Source of the DNA: Jacaranda mimosifolia
Taxonomy: Eukaryota; Streptophyta; Magnoliopsida; Lamiales; Bignoniaceae
Direction of reading: 5' to 3'
NCBI GenBank assembly: GCA_018894105.1
Contig: CM032123.1
Coordinates: 5,705,001 to 5,769,000 of the forward strand
DNA: 64,000 nt
The translations under genes and the position numbers were made by a program. Positions 1 through 11,377 of this stretch are shown piece by piece (the stretch's first letter is position 1; each line of letters starts with the position of its first letter). Below the pieces are notes generated by a model. That model had not been told where the DNA came from and made no database searches. It worked only from the letters and a program-made list of their open reading frames with translations.

Positions 1-660
1 TAACACATATGAAGTAAAATGATATTCAAGTCTATTTTAAGTATAATTCTTATGTAACAATGATGTGGATAAATTAATTTTGTCTCCTTCTTACCATTCA
101 ACACATTTATATATATAATTTGCCATTAAGATGAGTTATTTTATTATTAACACAAAAATAATGTATTAGTTGATTTTTTGGTAACTCCATATCTATATAT
201 TAAGTGTTCAATACATATATATATATATTAGTTTATTTGTAACTTTTCATATTAATGTCTGTTAAGTGCTCAATATATATATATATATATATGAGATTAA
301 CTCCCCCCCTCTATGTATATACATATATATTAGTTTTTTTTTTTTTGGTTACTTTTCATATTAATAATTTATGTAACTCCCTTTATTAATATATTACCAA
401 ATAAATAAAAATATATTTGTAACTTTTCATATTAATTTTTGTTAAGTACTCAATATATATATATATATACATATGAGGTTTTCTTTATTCATTTTTGTAA
501 CTCCCCCCCGCCCCCCCCCCCCCCCCCCCAACCAATAAGTATATACATATATATTAGTTTTTTTTTTTTGGTGATTTTTCATATTAATTTATGTAACTCC
601 CTTTATTAATATATTACCAAATAAATATAAAACCACCAATTCAATACTCATGTCAATTCA
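1..660. repeat. AT-rich low-complexity DNA with imperfect direct repeats
   Basis: The stretch is dominated by (AT)n runs and poly-T, with a C-run of about 25 bases near 505-529. Blocks such as GTAACTTTTCATATTAAT (near 240 and 420) and GTATATACATATATATTAG (near 315 and 539) recur at spacings of 180 to 224 bases, so this is an imperfect, partly scrambled local duplication. No coding signal is visible. Confidence 0.6.
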
Positions 661-1380
661 CAATCCTATCAAAATTTTCTACATATTCTATTGAAAGGGC
701 CAAGTGATTTACGGATTTCTATTTGTGTTAATCATTTGATGATTTTGTATAAGTTTTAGAGTTTTGATTATGAAAATATTTGTTGCATGATTAATGTGAA
801 TTATTCTCAGAAATCTACTAGAACCTACTTTATGCTGTTCGGAAATTATCTTGTGTTGACTGGAACTTATCTTCTCTTATATTGATTTTGACAACATATC
901 TTTATATTTAATTTAACACATCACATCTTTTATTTATGAAAGAAAAATCATGTTGCTAACATTGAATTTAAACATGTGCTAATTATAGCTAGATTCAATG
1001 AATGTAATATATGGAATGATTGACTAATAACTTCTTTCCTTTTTGATAACCTATTAATACTTTAAGGAAAGAGCATTTTTCTGTATGGACTATTAAATTA
1101 TCTTCAAATAATTTGTAGAGATTTTATAAATCCCATTTGGAATCTGCTTGCCATAAATAATTGGATTTTGACTTACTTTTTCATGGAGATCATTTTCATA
1201 TCTTTCATATTAGGAAAGTCTATTCTTTTTGGCTCTAAATATTGCATCTCTAGCTTGCTAAAATATATTTATCTAATTTAGATGCCATAATCATTTCAAA
1301 CTATTATTTCCTTATTTATCTGCAGGAATTTATCAGAATGTGCTGGAATTAACTGTCCTTATTTAATATGATCACTTAAG
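661..1380. other. Intergenic, nothing recognised
   Basis: AT-rich sequence without a long ORF, repeat boundary or RNA gene that I can recognise. Confidence 0.5.
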
Positions 1381-2230
1381 GATTCTAGCTTACAATTCAT
1401 ATCTTCATTTAATAAGAAAGAAGACCAATTTTGCTGCATCATTAATTGAGTCTGCAATCATGACTCTAACGGCTTCTTACCTTATGGGTTGTTTCCGTAT
1501 TTGTATCTAACGGTCATTTACTAAACTGGAACTTATAGCTGTTAGTAGTACATTTATATATTGAAAAATATGTTGCATTCCAAAAGTGAATAACTAAGTT
1601 GGGAGAGGTTTTTGTTGAGTGTTTTTGAGAAGTTGTGTGATACTTTCTAACACGTTCTTGCGCTTACTTGTTGATTAATCTTTGTTCTACTTGTGCTTTC
1701 AAGAAACCTTGTGGTGAAGAAGGTCAAAAGGGTCTTGCCTTCAATAGACCTTAGGGAGACGATAACAAGGCGGTTTGTGTCTCCAAGGACCTAGTGGCGA
1801 GAGGGACATGAGTTGTATTTGCTCTCGAGGGAACCTGTGAAGAGAACAAATCAGTGCTTGGTTGCTCTAAGGACCTCAAGGTGAAGAAACCAGTAGGATG
1901 GTACTGCCTGGAACTTTCTACAGTGTTCCTGGTTCCGATTTGGAAAAAGAGACTAGAGCTTGCCGTACAGAGAGGCAGCAACTCGTGCATTCGTCCACAG
2001 AGGTTGCGCAAGTGAATCTAGCAGAAGTTCCCCTGGACTTGTTCACAAGCAACTAGTTTCAATAGTACTCTAGAACTTGCCTTATCCCATATGGGATTCC
2101 AGTGTAGCTCTTTGCGAAGAGTTGGTTTTTCACCACACTAGGGTGTTTTGTTCCTTAAACTTTATTTACTATCAAATTACTGTTTTATTTGTAAAAACAT
2201 TCTCATACACTTAATAATTTGACATGTATA
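1381..2230 (+). other. Possible old LTR remnant flanking the copia element
   Basis: This non-coding stretch is less AT-rich than its surroundings and resembles the long transcribed part of Sirevirus LTRs in style (short G/A-rich phrases, no ORF). Together with 10295-10600 it brackets the copia insertion, so the element may have entered an older related LTR. This rests on texture and position, not on a demonstrated alignment. Confidence 0.25.
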
Positions 2231-2875
2231 TGTTAGGATTGCTTCCCAACACAATATTTTGATTATGCCAAGTAGATTCAAACTTATATGGTAGCTTTCA
2301 ATCTTGTCAAATGTGATTCAGTTAAGTAGTCAATTTGCATAGCAAATCTGGAATTTCCCATACTAAGAACCAAAAGCATTTTTGGTATGTTACCGATGCA
2401 TTATCTACGGCAGCCGCACAATTGGTATATTACCGTTGCAGCATTCAAGGAGCAAATTGAGGCATTGACTCTGGAAGATCTCAAAATCTACTATTTAAAC
2501 AAGTAGTATCTTTAATGTAAAATCAGTAAGTGCTATTGAGAGTTGTTAGCTTTATTCCATTACTCTTTACCTGACAAAACCCCAGTATTACCCTTAGAGT
2601 ATTCTGGTTTACTTCTGTGAGGTTTTGGAAGTTAGCGCTGCTCGTTGTATTTGTTATTGTTTCTTTGCTAATAATATTTGTAGGTTTAAAATCTTGAGTC
2701 CTCTGGCTTAGGTAGTGGAGTAGGCTTGCCGAACCACTATAAACATCTTGTCTCATTTATATATATTTATGCTTTAACTGGAATTTCATTTATATCTGGA
2801 ACTTTCAGTTTATTCTCTCTTTCACTGCTTGACTCCTTTGAGTCCTTTACCCTTTTGGGACCTTATCTTCTATCA
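2231..2875 (+). repeat. 5' LTR of the copia element
   Basis: It starts TGTTAGGATTGC and ends CTATCA, directly before the primer binding site. It aligns end to end with 9650-10294. A TATA-like CTATAAAC lies near 2737. The 3' copy starts TC instead of TG, so its terminal dinucleotide has mutated. Confidence 0.93.
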
Positions 2876-2876
2876 A

Positions 2877-2889
2877 TGGCATCGGAGCC
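2877..2889 (+). other. Primer binding site, initiator-tRNA-Met type, degenerate
   Basis: TGGCATCGGAGCC lies one base after the LTR end. Plant copia elements usually carry TGGTATCAGAGCC, complementary to the 3' end of initiator tRNA-Met. Two changes are visible here. Confidence 0.8.
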
Positions 2890-2936
2890 AAGGGCTCATA
2901 TATATAAGTCTAACCACTTGAGCTAAAAAGTTCCTA

Positions 2937-4151
2937 ATGGTTTTTTCAAGTGTTGATGTGTATGCAGAATGTCAATCTCACACACGTCCGCCCCTATTCG
3001 ATGGAACCAACTACTCGACATGGAAAAATAGAATTGAGGAATTCTTCGTAGCACTGGACTATGATTTATGGAGCATAGTTACTGATGGGCCTTTTGTTAC
3101 GGTCAACAAAGGTAAATCCTCAATAAAAAGGCTGGAACTTACCGCTGAGGAAAAAATAAAGCTCTCATTAAATGCAAAAACAAAAAATATCCTTTCATGT
3201 GCCCTAGTCAAAGAAGAATACAATCGTGTGAGCACATGCACTTCTGCCAAGGATATGTGGAACATGCTTCAAGTCACCCACGAAGGGACCTCACAGGTAA
3301 AATTAGAGCGTATTGCATTACTTACTCACCATTATGAGATGTTTTCCATGAAAATAAGTGAAATGATTAGTCAAATGTATGCTCGATTTATGGAGATAGG
3401 GAATCCCATGTTTGCATTGAGAAAAACAATATCTAAAAGTGAACAAGTGCGGAAGATCCTAAGATCTCTACCAAAGGAGTCGAATCCCAAAGTTACCGCT
3501 ATCCATGAAGCAAAAAATCTCAAAATATTGACTATGGGAGAACTAATTGGCTCACTCACTTCTCACAAAATGACACTCCTCAGTAAAGAAGAGAGTTTTG
3601 ACAACAAAAGCAAGAAAAATATTGCTTTCAATATTGATCAAGGAGATTGGAATGAAGATTTTGGTGACATGGATGAAGAAACAGTTAATGAAGAAATCGC
3701 CATGATTACCAGGCGACTTCGACATCTTACCCAAGTAAAAAACTATTTTAGGAGAGATCCCAGAACAAACTCAAAGAGAAACACTGGGGAATTCCAAACT
3801 GAGCAGATTGTCTGTCATGAATGCCATGAAGTAAGGCATAAAAGGCCGGACTATCCAAAACTGAAAAAGAGCCCAAAACCTAAAAGAAATCCAAAACAAA
3901 GAGCTATGACAGTCATTTTGGATGATTCAGACTCAGATCAATTTGATAATGAAGAAAATCGTTTCGTGGCAGACAGACAGGTAACCTTACAGTTTCAGTT
4001 AAGTTCCAATAGCTTTGACTATAACTTTGAAAAAGACCTTAATATTCATATTGAATGCCATAATCAACTAACTGAGCTTCAAATTCAGATAAATCTCTTT
4101 AAGGAACAGTTGGAAACTACTCTAAATGAAAAAGAAGAGCTGGTTTTTTAG
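2937..4151 (+). pseudogene. copia gag, truncated by a stop
   Basis: The 404-residue frame encodes the capsid/nucleocapsid precursor of the copia element. Near residues 15-30 it has the typical plant copia gag start (HTRPPLFDGTNYSTWK), then a helical UBN2/gag region. A zinc knuckle sits at about residues 293-306 with spacing C-x2-C-x4-H-x4, but the last cysteine is replaced by tyrosine. The C-terminal 40 residues look like a coiled coil. The TAG at 4149-4151 interrupts what was a longer protein, since the coiled coil and a second knuckle continue in other frames to about 4390. The ATG at 2937 is preferred because the conserved motif follows at the usual distance. Not functional. Confidence 0.88.
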
Positions 4152-4400
4152 TATGATAAGATCATAAAGAAAAACACTGAAGAAAGAAACAGACTGGTTG
4201 AGAAGAACCAATATCTTGAAATGAAATTCATTTTTTACTAAATGACAACTACAATCTGAATAAGATCCACCAAAGGCTAAAAAACAATATTGATTCCGTT
4301 ATGGAAACACAAGATCTCTTAAAAGAACTTTTCATTACTGTTCAAAAGGGGGTCACTTAGCACATAAATGTCCTGTAAAGAGAGAAGTTGGGGTCAAGTA
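4152..4400 (+). pseudogene. gag C-terminus remnant with second zinc knuckle
   Basis: Beyond the gag stop the coiled-coil coding sense continues with frameshifts. Near 4336-4375 one frame reads HYCSKGGHLAHKCP, a CCHC knuckle whose first cysteine has become phenylalanine (TGT to TTT). It is followed by the WVP motif that usually marks the gag-protease junction in these elements. Confidence 0.7.
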
Positions 4401-5852
4401 TATATGGGTTCCAAATTCTAACAGTTAAAGACCTAACAAAAAATGGGTACCTAAGTTTACCATTCCTTGTGTTGCAGGAACCAGTCAAGAAGGAAGTTCA
4501 AAAGGACCTTTGGTATCTGGACAATAGATGTTCCAGACACATGACAGGGAACAAGTCATTCTTTTCTAAATTACAAGAATACAATGGAGGAAACATATTG
4601 TTCGCAAATGACACAAAAGGAAAAATCATTGGCAAAGGGATAGTAGGTAACAAAGATGGAACTTCCATCGAAAATGTATGGCTGGTAGATGGACTGAAAC
4701 ACAACCTTCTCAGCATAAGCCAATTACGTGATAATAGCTATCAGGTACACTTCAAAACTTCAGAATGTATGGTAACCAAGCATGATGAAACCATTTTCAC
4801 TGCAATCAGAGAAAGAAACATAGATTGCATAAATCTAGATGATCTTTTTAAACAAAACGTTGAATGCCTAGTTGCTACTGATGAATCTTGCTGGACTTGG
4901 CATAGACGTGTCGGTCATGCTAACATGAAACTCTTAAATTAGTTGGTTAAAAAGGATTTGGTGAAAGGGATCCCTAGAATAAAGTTTTCAAAAACCAAAA
5001 TATGTGATGCTTGCATGAAAGGTAAACAAGTTAGAACTTCTTTTCAACTAATAAATGACATTGCATCCTCAAAACCTTTGGAACTTCTGCATCTTGACTT
5101 ATTTGGACCTATGAAAACTCAATGTTTTGGAGGAAACAAATATGTCTTTGTTATTGTAGATGATTTTTCTCGTTACACATGGGTAAGGTTTCATTCATAC
5201 AAAAATGAAGTTCTGCATCATTTCATTACACTCTTAAACAACATTCAAAATGAAAAGGGCTTTTGATTAAGACCATTAAGAGTGATCATGGCATGGAATT
5301 TGAGGATCATAACTTTACTACCTTTTGTAATGATTCTGAATACACTCACAACTTCTCTGCTCCAAGAACACCCCAACAAAATGGGGCGGTTGAAAGAAAA
5401 AAATGAGTTTTGCAGGAAATGGCCCATACAATGTTAAATGAATATGATCTTCCTAAGCATCTTTAGGCTGAGGCAGTCAACACTGCATGCTATGTTATCA
5501 ACAGAGTCTTTTTGAGACCATTTATGAAAAGACTTCATACGAACTCTGGAAGGGTAAGATGCCCAACATATCTTATTTTCGTGTATTCAGGTGTAAATAT
5601 CACATCTTGAATGATAGAGATCAACTTGCCAAATTTGATCTAAAGTCAGAAGAGGGAATATTTGTTGACTACTCAACAAACAATAAAGCTTATAGAGTGT
5701 TTAACAAGAGAAAAAAGACTATACAAGAGTCCATGCATGTGGTATTTGATGAAATTGACCCTTCTCTAGCCAAGGATTCCTTGAGCATAGAAACTGCAGG
5801 TTTTGATCGAGTGATAGAGGCACTCCAACAAGAAAAAAAAAGGAGAAAGTAA
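4388..5852 (+). pseudogene. copia protease and integrase, several stops and frameshifts
   Basis: Pol N-terminal half. The protease region near 4510 reads YLDNRCSRHMTGNK, where the catalytic DSG triplet of copia proteases has become DNR. A GAG-pre-integrase region (CWTWHRRVGHANMKLLN) ends at a TAG (4940-4942). The integrase then continues with the C-x2-C zinc-binding half, LHLDLFGP and DDFSRYTWV. A frameshift near 5263 moves the reading into the frame carrying SDHG and PQQNGAVERKK, which is cut by a TGA near 5404 and a TAG near 5464. The 5487-5852 frame holds the integrase C-terminal part (TSYELWKGKMPNISYFRVFR). The element cannot make active enzyme from this copy. Confidence 0.9.
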
Positions 5853-5967
5853 TACTTCCGAAAAACTCATTGAGATAGTCTCAACTGTAATGGAACTTCC
5901 AACGATGAAACTGGAGACAAAATCAGCAAATTCAAACATGCGTCAAGCCATCCAACACAAAACATAA

Positions 5968-7570
5968 TTGGAGACCCAGATCCTAGAATTACTAAAAGGT
6001 CCAAAACTAAAAACTAATTCATATCTCTCTGACCTTGTCTTTTTATCCTATGCAGAGCTTTGCAATATAAATGAGGCGCTACATGAAGATTCCTGGCTGA
6101 ATGCAATGAAAGAAGAACTCCATCAATTTGAGAAAAACCAGGTTTGGAATGTAGTAAGGAGACTTGATAATCACCTTGTAATTGGTACTAAATGGGTTTT
6201 TTGAAACAAACTAGATGAACATGGTGAAGTCGATAAAAACAAAGCTAGACTTGTTGCAAAAGGGTACTCTCAACAAGAGGGTATTGATTATGATGAAACT
6301 TATGCACCCATCGCACGTCTTGAATCCATTCACATGTTGCTAGCGTATGCATCACATAAAAATTTCACTCGCTACCAAATGGATGTCAAAAGTGCTTTTT
6401 TAAACGGATATCTAAAAGAAGAAGTCTTTGTTGAACAACTCCTGGTTTCAAAAACCAAAATTTTCCAAACCATGTTTTTAAATTATCCAAAGCTCTTTAT
6501 GGTTTGAAACAAACCCCTAGAGCATGGTACGATTGTCTAAGCTCTTTCCTTATCTCAAAAGGCTTTTGTATGGGTAAAGTTGATACTACATTTTTCACAA
6601 AAATATCAAATGGAAATTTACTACTTGTTCAAGTATATGTGGATGATATAATTTTTGGAGGCACTAATAAAGGTCTTTGTGATGAATTTGCATCATGCAT
6701 GACAACGAAATTTGAAATGAGTCCTATAGGTGAGTCAATTTTTTTTGTTGGCCTCCAAATCAAACAAACCACCACTGGAATCTTTATATCTCAAGAAAAA
6801 TACACTAAGGAACTCTTGCAGAAATTTAGAATGCAGGATTGTAAAGAGTCCAACGTTCCCATGGTCGCATCTACAAAGTTGGAACTTGATCTTGATGGAA
6901 AAAGTATGGATGAAACAACATACAGGGGGATGATTGGAAGCTTGCTGTATCTAACTTCCAGTCGTCCAGATATACTGTTTGCCACCAGTTTGTGCACTCG
7001 ATTTCAAGGACAACTGAAAGAATCACATCTCAAAATTATAAAAAAAATCCTTCGCTATCTCAAAGGAACTACCAACAATGGCATTTGGTACCCTCGATCC
7101 AAATCTTTCAATCTTCTTGGCTATTCTAATGCTGACTATGTGCGGTGCAAGATTGATCGAAAAAGCACTACTGGAACTTGTCAACTACTAGGGTCATGTC
7201 TAGTAAGCTGGTGTACAAAGAAATAAAGTGTGGTGGCTATGTCAACAACTGAGGCTGAATACATAGCGCTAGGTAATTGCTGCTTACATGTATTATGGAT
7301 GAAACAAACCTTCTGTGATTATGGATTACAATTTCCTTGCATATCTATATTATGTGACAGCACTAGTGCCATATGCATTACAAAAATCTAGTCTATCACT
7401 CACACACAAAACACAGAAATCAAACATCATTTCATTAAAGATCATGTCCAGAAAGGTGATGCTTGCATATCTTTCGTTGATACACACAATTAGTTGGCTG
7501 ACATCTTCACTAAACCACTCCTAGAAGAAAGATTCAGTTTGCTCAAACAAAAATTAGGGATAATTCCTTT
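5968..7570 (+). pseudogene. copia reverse transcriptase and RNase H, broken
   Basis: Frame pieces give RT motifs in order: WLNAMKEEL and IGTKWVF (6100-6201), a TGA at 6202-6204 where arginine is usual, [17 protein letters not shown] and [13 protein letters not shown] (6240-6412), a two-base loss near 6437, [13 protein letters not shown] (about 6495), and the catalytic YVDD at 6636-6647. RNase H follows (SNADYVRCKIDRKSTTG, 7126-7175), then a TAA at 7224. STTEAEYIALG and LADIFTKPL lie beyond it in shifted frames to about 7570. The YVDD box is intact but the frame is not. Confidence 0.92.
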
Positions 7571-7799
7571 TTTCTTCTCCTTATGACCTATATTTGGAAT
7601 GTGAATCTCATTTTATGTTTGATATGTGCAGTCTTTTGGCAAGAATATATTCTCCTTCCATCATTACCCAAAAAAAGAAAAAAGACTTTTAGGGAAAAAA
7701 TTTGAAAATTCAACTATCTGTCTCACCTGCACATAAACCAACATAAAACCTCTCATCTTCCTAATCCTCTCTACTACTTATTCAACCGTCTTTTTTTCG

Positions 7800-9270
7800 A
7801 TGGTAAAACTCCTATCCCGTTGGTGCTCCACTTCTTCATTCTCTATGGACGATGATCCTATCTCACCTTCTACAAAACTCATGGACTATGCATCCGACTC
7901 AGAGGACTCTCATCCATCTCCCTGCATTCCCTCTTCTGCAAAATTCCCAATCGTTGTCCGCCCTTCATCTTCATCATTCTCTCCTCCATTGCCCCGTACA
8001 TCCTCTCCTCTTCCGTTTTCCTCACCTCCTCTCTCTCACTTCTTCATGGATTCCTCGTTCAATCACTTGGAGTTCGCGACTAGATCCACACTCCTCAAAT
8101 TTCTTAAGCCTCATGCCGAAAATCTCTTCTCCACAAATATCATGGCTAGAAAACTAAACCGCGAGCGCCCAGTAGACTTCTTAGCTATTCCTCCATCTCT
8201 GGCTCTAAACTGGGTTGACCAAATATGGTGGAAATGTATGATGCAGATTGATGAGACCGCCTATCCTCTACTGGTTCACCTTTTCTATGCCAATCACACT
8301 GTCATTGAAGGTAACGACCCTACTATCGCCTCTCTTCAATCAAACGTACTTGGTACCTCTATTTTCCTTACTGTTGAGAAAATCAATCGTTACCTTGGGC
8401 TTCCAAATTCTGGTATCCAAATTCTTTGCTTATGGTGAATGGTGTCCTCTTGAGTGTTTCAATCTTACTAAGGCAAAGCAGTTATTCTGGAATGGGAAGT
8501 CTCCTAAATTAGCCGCGGGTTTTGCCTTAAAACTTCTCGCTATCGACTATTTTTTTCTCTATCGCCTCATCATACTCACCATACTCTATAGCTTCTCTAC
8601 CAGTGGAGGTCACTCCACCAATATGAACCGTCTATCTATTTTCCTTCTGTATATGGCAGTCACTGGGCTTCATGTCAACATTGGCTATATTATCATGCAC
8701 AACATGATCTACGCCCTTCGTCATTCCTCCAAAAACCTGCAATATTGCATGCTTCTTAACCATATCCTTCATTCCGAAGATGTCTTTCTTCCATCACCCT
8801 GGGTAGAAGACTCGAGTGAGCGGAAAGTAGTAGACCTACCTAGTCTCAAGAAAATGCAGATTCAAATCAGTGAGGATGGAGTATGGTTCAAGGGAACCTC
8901 CGGCTCCGCTGCTATTCCCTCTGCTCCGCGACATATCACTATCGTAACCTTGGAAAAAAACCTGTCTATGCCTCTGATCCCTCTGTTTAAGAAGTTGACT
9001 CCGTCGCCTCTGAAGGTGTCTCCTCTAAACGTAAACACAGGACTCCAAATGCTCTTGAGCCACATCTTCTCTTTGTTGTTCAAAAAATTGGATCCCCCGT
9101 TGATAGTCTCGATGCCAAACTTTCTGAGTTCATTAGCACAGTTGAACACAACTTCCGCAGGTGTAAAACCAAAATCGATGATTTTCAAGATAAAATCAAG
9201 GATCTTTGCTTTTCCCTCCGCAAACGCTTTCGTAGTCCTTAAGCTTTTTGATGATGAGGGGGAGAACTAA
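7800..9270 (+). pseudogene. Extra third ORF of the copia element, frameshifted
   Basis: Downstream of RNase H, 7800-8438 encodes 212 residues: a Ser/Pro-rich N-terminus, then a region with KLNRERPVDFLAIPP, YPLLVHLFYANH and INRYLGLPNSGIQ. Reading then continues in another frame from about 8420 (FAYGEWCPLECFNLTKAKQ) to 9270. The middle resembles the domain catalogued as a putative plant transposon protein (PF20167 type), seen in many plant retroelement-derived proteins. Sireviruses often have an extra ORF here, sometimes called env-like, but I see no clear signal peptide or fusion-type membrane protein. Function unknown. One frameshift plus weak later sequence marks it as inactive. Confidence 0.65.
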
Positions 9271-9649
9271 TTTCTCAGTTGTTCTTATGGCTATAATGTT
9301 TTTTTGAAAACTCTGTCTGATGATTATCTTAGCATAAGACTGATGCTTTGCTACTACTTTTGAAACTGATGTATTAATGCTTTGCTACTCATGCTTAAAA
9401 TTGCTCCTTAAATTTTTTTTTTTTTTTTGGTTCCTTTTCATTTAAGCATGTATACTCTTGTCTTGTATGCTTAGACAACTTTTCTTGAATAGTGCTACAT
9501 GTCTTCTTGTCTTTTCTGGGTTTTAAAATTGCCTCAAACAGGGGGAAAAAAATGTCTATGCATGTTTTTACAGTTTGAATCTAATCCATGCTGTAGCATC
9601 TTTAGATAGGGGGAAAACAACATAATGGCATCATCAAAAAGGGGGAGAT
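9254..9649 (+). other. Multiple polypurine tracts before the 3' LTR
   Basis: Four purine tracts with a GGGGGA core occur at about 9254-9266, 9541-9551, 9607-9617 and 9638-9648. The last (AAAAAGGGGGAGA) abuts the 3' LTR and is the likely plus-strand primer. Repeated PPTs are a described Sirevirus trait. Confidence 0.8.
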
Positions 9650-10294
9650 TCTTAGGATTGCTTCCTAACACAATATTTTGATTATGCCAAGTAGATTCAA
9701 ACTTATATGGTAGCTTTCAATCTTGTCAAATGTGATTCAGTTAAGTAGTCAATTTGCGCAGCAAATCCGAAATTTCCCATATTAAGAACAAAAAGTATTT
9801 TTGGTATGTTACTGATGCATCATCTAAGGCAGCCACACAATTGGTATATTACCGTTACAGCATTCAAGGAGCAAATTGAGGCATTGACTCTGGAAGATCT
9901 CAAAATCTACTATTTAAACAAGTAGAGTCTTTAATGTAAAATCAGTAAGTGCTATTGAGAGTTGTTAGGTTTATTCCATTACTCTTTACCTTACAAAACC
10001 CCAGTATTACCCGTAGAGTATTCTGATTTACTTCTATGAGGTTTTGGAAGTTAGCACTGCTAGTTGTATTTGTTCTTGTTTCTTTGCTAATAATATTTGA
10101 AGGTTCAAAATCCTAAGTCCTCTGGCTTAGGTAGTGGAGTAGGCTTGTCGAACCACTATAAACATCTTATCTCATTTATATATATTTATGCTTTAACTGG
10201 AATTTCATTTATATTTGGAACTTCTAGTTTATTCTCTGTTTCGCTGCTTGACTCATTTGAGTCCTTTACCCTTTCGGGACCTTATCTTCTATCA
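9650..10294 (+). repeat. 3' LTR of the copia element
   Basis: Aligns end to end with 2231-2875. It ends CTATCA. Its first two bases are TC rather than TG. The following GTTTA matches the left flank GTATA at four of five positions. Confidence 0.92.
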
Positions 10295-10600
10295 GTTTAA
10301 AATCCTAAGTGAAAGCTTAGGTAGAGGACGTAGGCTTGTCGAATATCTATAAATACCAGTGTCTTTTACTTCTATTTTTACTACTTTTCCTATTACTGGT
10401 CTGACTGGTATTTTAACTAGAACTTGCAAATTCCAGTCAGTAAATAAAATTGTTTTCTGCAAAAGACTTAAATAGCTTTTAAGGCCAAAAAGTATTTTGA
10501 GTGATAAACTTCCGTTGCATAAAAATCTTTTAAGCCAAATTCACCCCCTCTTAGGCATATAATCACTCATATATTGTAATAATTTATCTTTTAGTAATAA
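10295..10600 (+). repeat. Diverged LTR-like remnant
   Basis: The first 80 bases repeat the promoter part of the copia LTR in a diverged form (AAAATCCTAAGT, GCTTAGGTAGAGGACG, GGCTTGTCGAA, CTATAAATA). Further on, AAATTCACCCCCTCTTAGGC near 10537 is a phrase common near Sirevirus LTR ends. It is probably the downstream part of an older related LTR next to the insertion. Confidence 0.5.
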
Positions 10601-10680
10601 CAAAAAACTAACAATAGAAATTTAGGTTGAAATCAAAGTTTTTCATTCATTAGAAATCTTCTTTAAAATGATAATTTACA

Positions 10681-11022
10681 GCTAATTTGGTTGTGTTTTT
10701 AAATCTATTTCACCTATTTTCTCTATTTGAAAATGAATTATTAACAACTTATCATTATTTTTATCAATATTCCAGCTCATTTTCATCTCAAAATATATTT
10801 TCTAATAATTTATATGTATCTTCTCTCAATAATATAGATATCTTCTTTTTCTTTTTCATTATTACTATTTCTCTCCACCTATAAACAACTAAACCCTGTA
10901 TAATCATTACTTTTCAATATACTATCCAAATACAAATTTATTTTCAACTCATTTACTCAAACCAACTTTTTAAATTTTAAAAATATTGAAAATGAAAATA
11001 CAAATCAAACTGGCTGTTAGTT
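10681..11022 (+). mobile_element. MITE of the family also clustered at 60600-61647
   Basis: About 340 bases that align over nearly their full length with 60780-61120, including TTGAAAATGAATTATTAACAA-like, CTCATTTTCATCTCAAAA and CTACTAAACCC-like blocks. The ends are roughly inverted (GCTAATTTGGTTGTGTTTTT against the reverse complement of the other end). No clear target duplication, and no transposase. Confidence 0.7.
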
Positions 11023-11377
11023 TGTCATAATGAGCTCTTTCCTCATTAAATGAACTTCCATCAATTTGCCACAGAAAAAGTGTTCTTTAGATCGTCAACA
11101 AATTATGAACGACAACTTATTTGGTCCGAAAATATTACCCTGATTCAATATTTCGTAAATTATATTTTATTTCATATATATATATATATGTATTGATATT
11201 TTAATTAAGTTAGATTTGTTAATCTGAACTCAGAGGAAGGAAATCTCAATCAATCTGGTCCAAATTTGCTACAAGTAATTTATACTAATAATAGCTGAAG
11301 CATATAATTCACTAATATTTAAAGGTACAAAAATATCTATGTTTCTTCTTTCCTCACTTCTATAGGATCATTTACTT

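Larger units (their letters stand above)
2231..10294 (+). mobile_element. Ty1/copia retrotransposon, Sirevirus-like, full length but decayed
   Basis: An 8.06-kb element bounded by two 645-bp direct repeats (2231-2875, 9650-10294). Order: LTR, tRNA-iMet-type PBS, gag, protease, integrase, reverse transcriptase, RNase H, extra ORF, purine tracts, LTR. Integrase before RT defines Ty1/copia. An extra ORF after pol and repeated GGGGGA tracts before the 3' LTR are known traits of the Sirevirus (SIRE/Maximus) lineage. The flanks read GTATA on the left and GTTTA on the right, a plausible 5-bp target duplication with one change. By eye the LTRs differ at roughly 40 positions (about 94% identity), and every ORF is broken, so the element is old and non-autonomous now. 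Confidence 0.93.

Noticed and set aside
505..529. Long C-run, and the one at 21347-21364
   Set aside because: Homopolymer tracts in low-complexity DNA, possibly with sequencing error. No function inferred.
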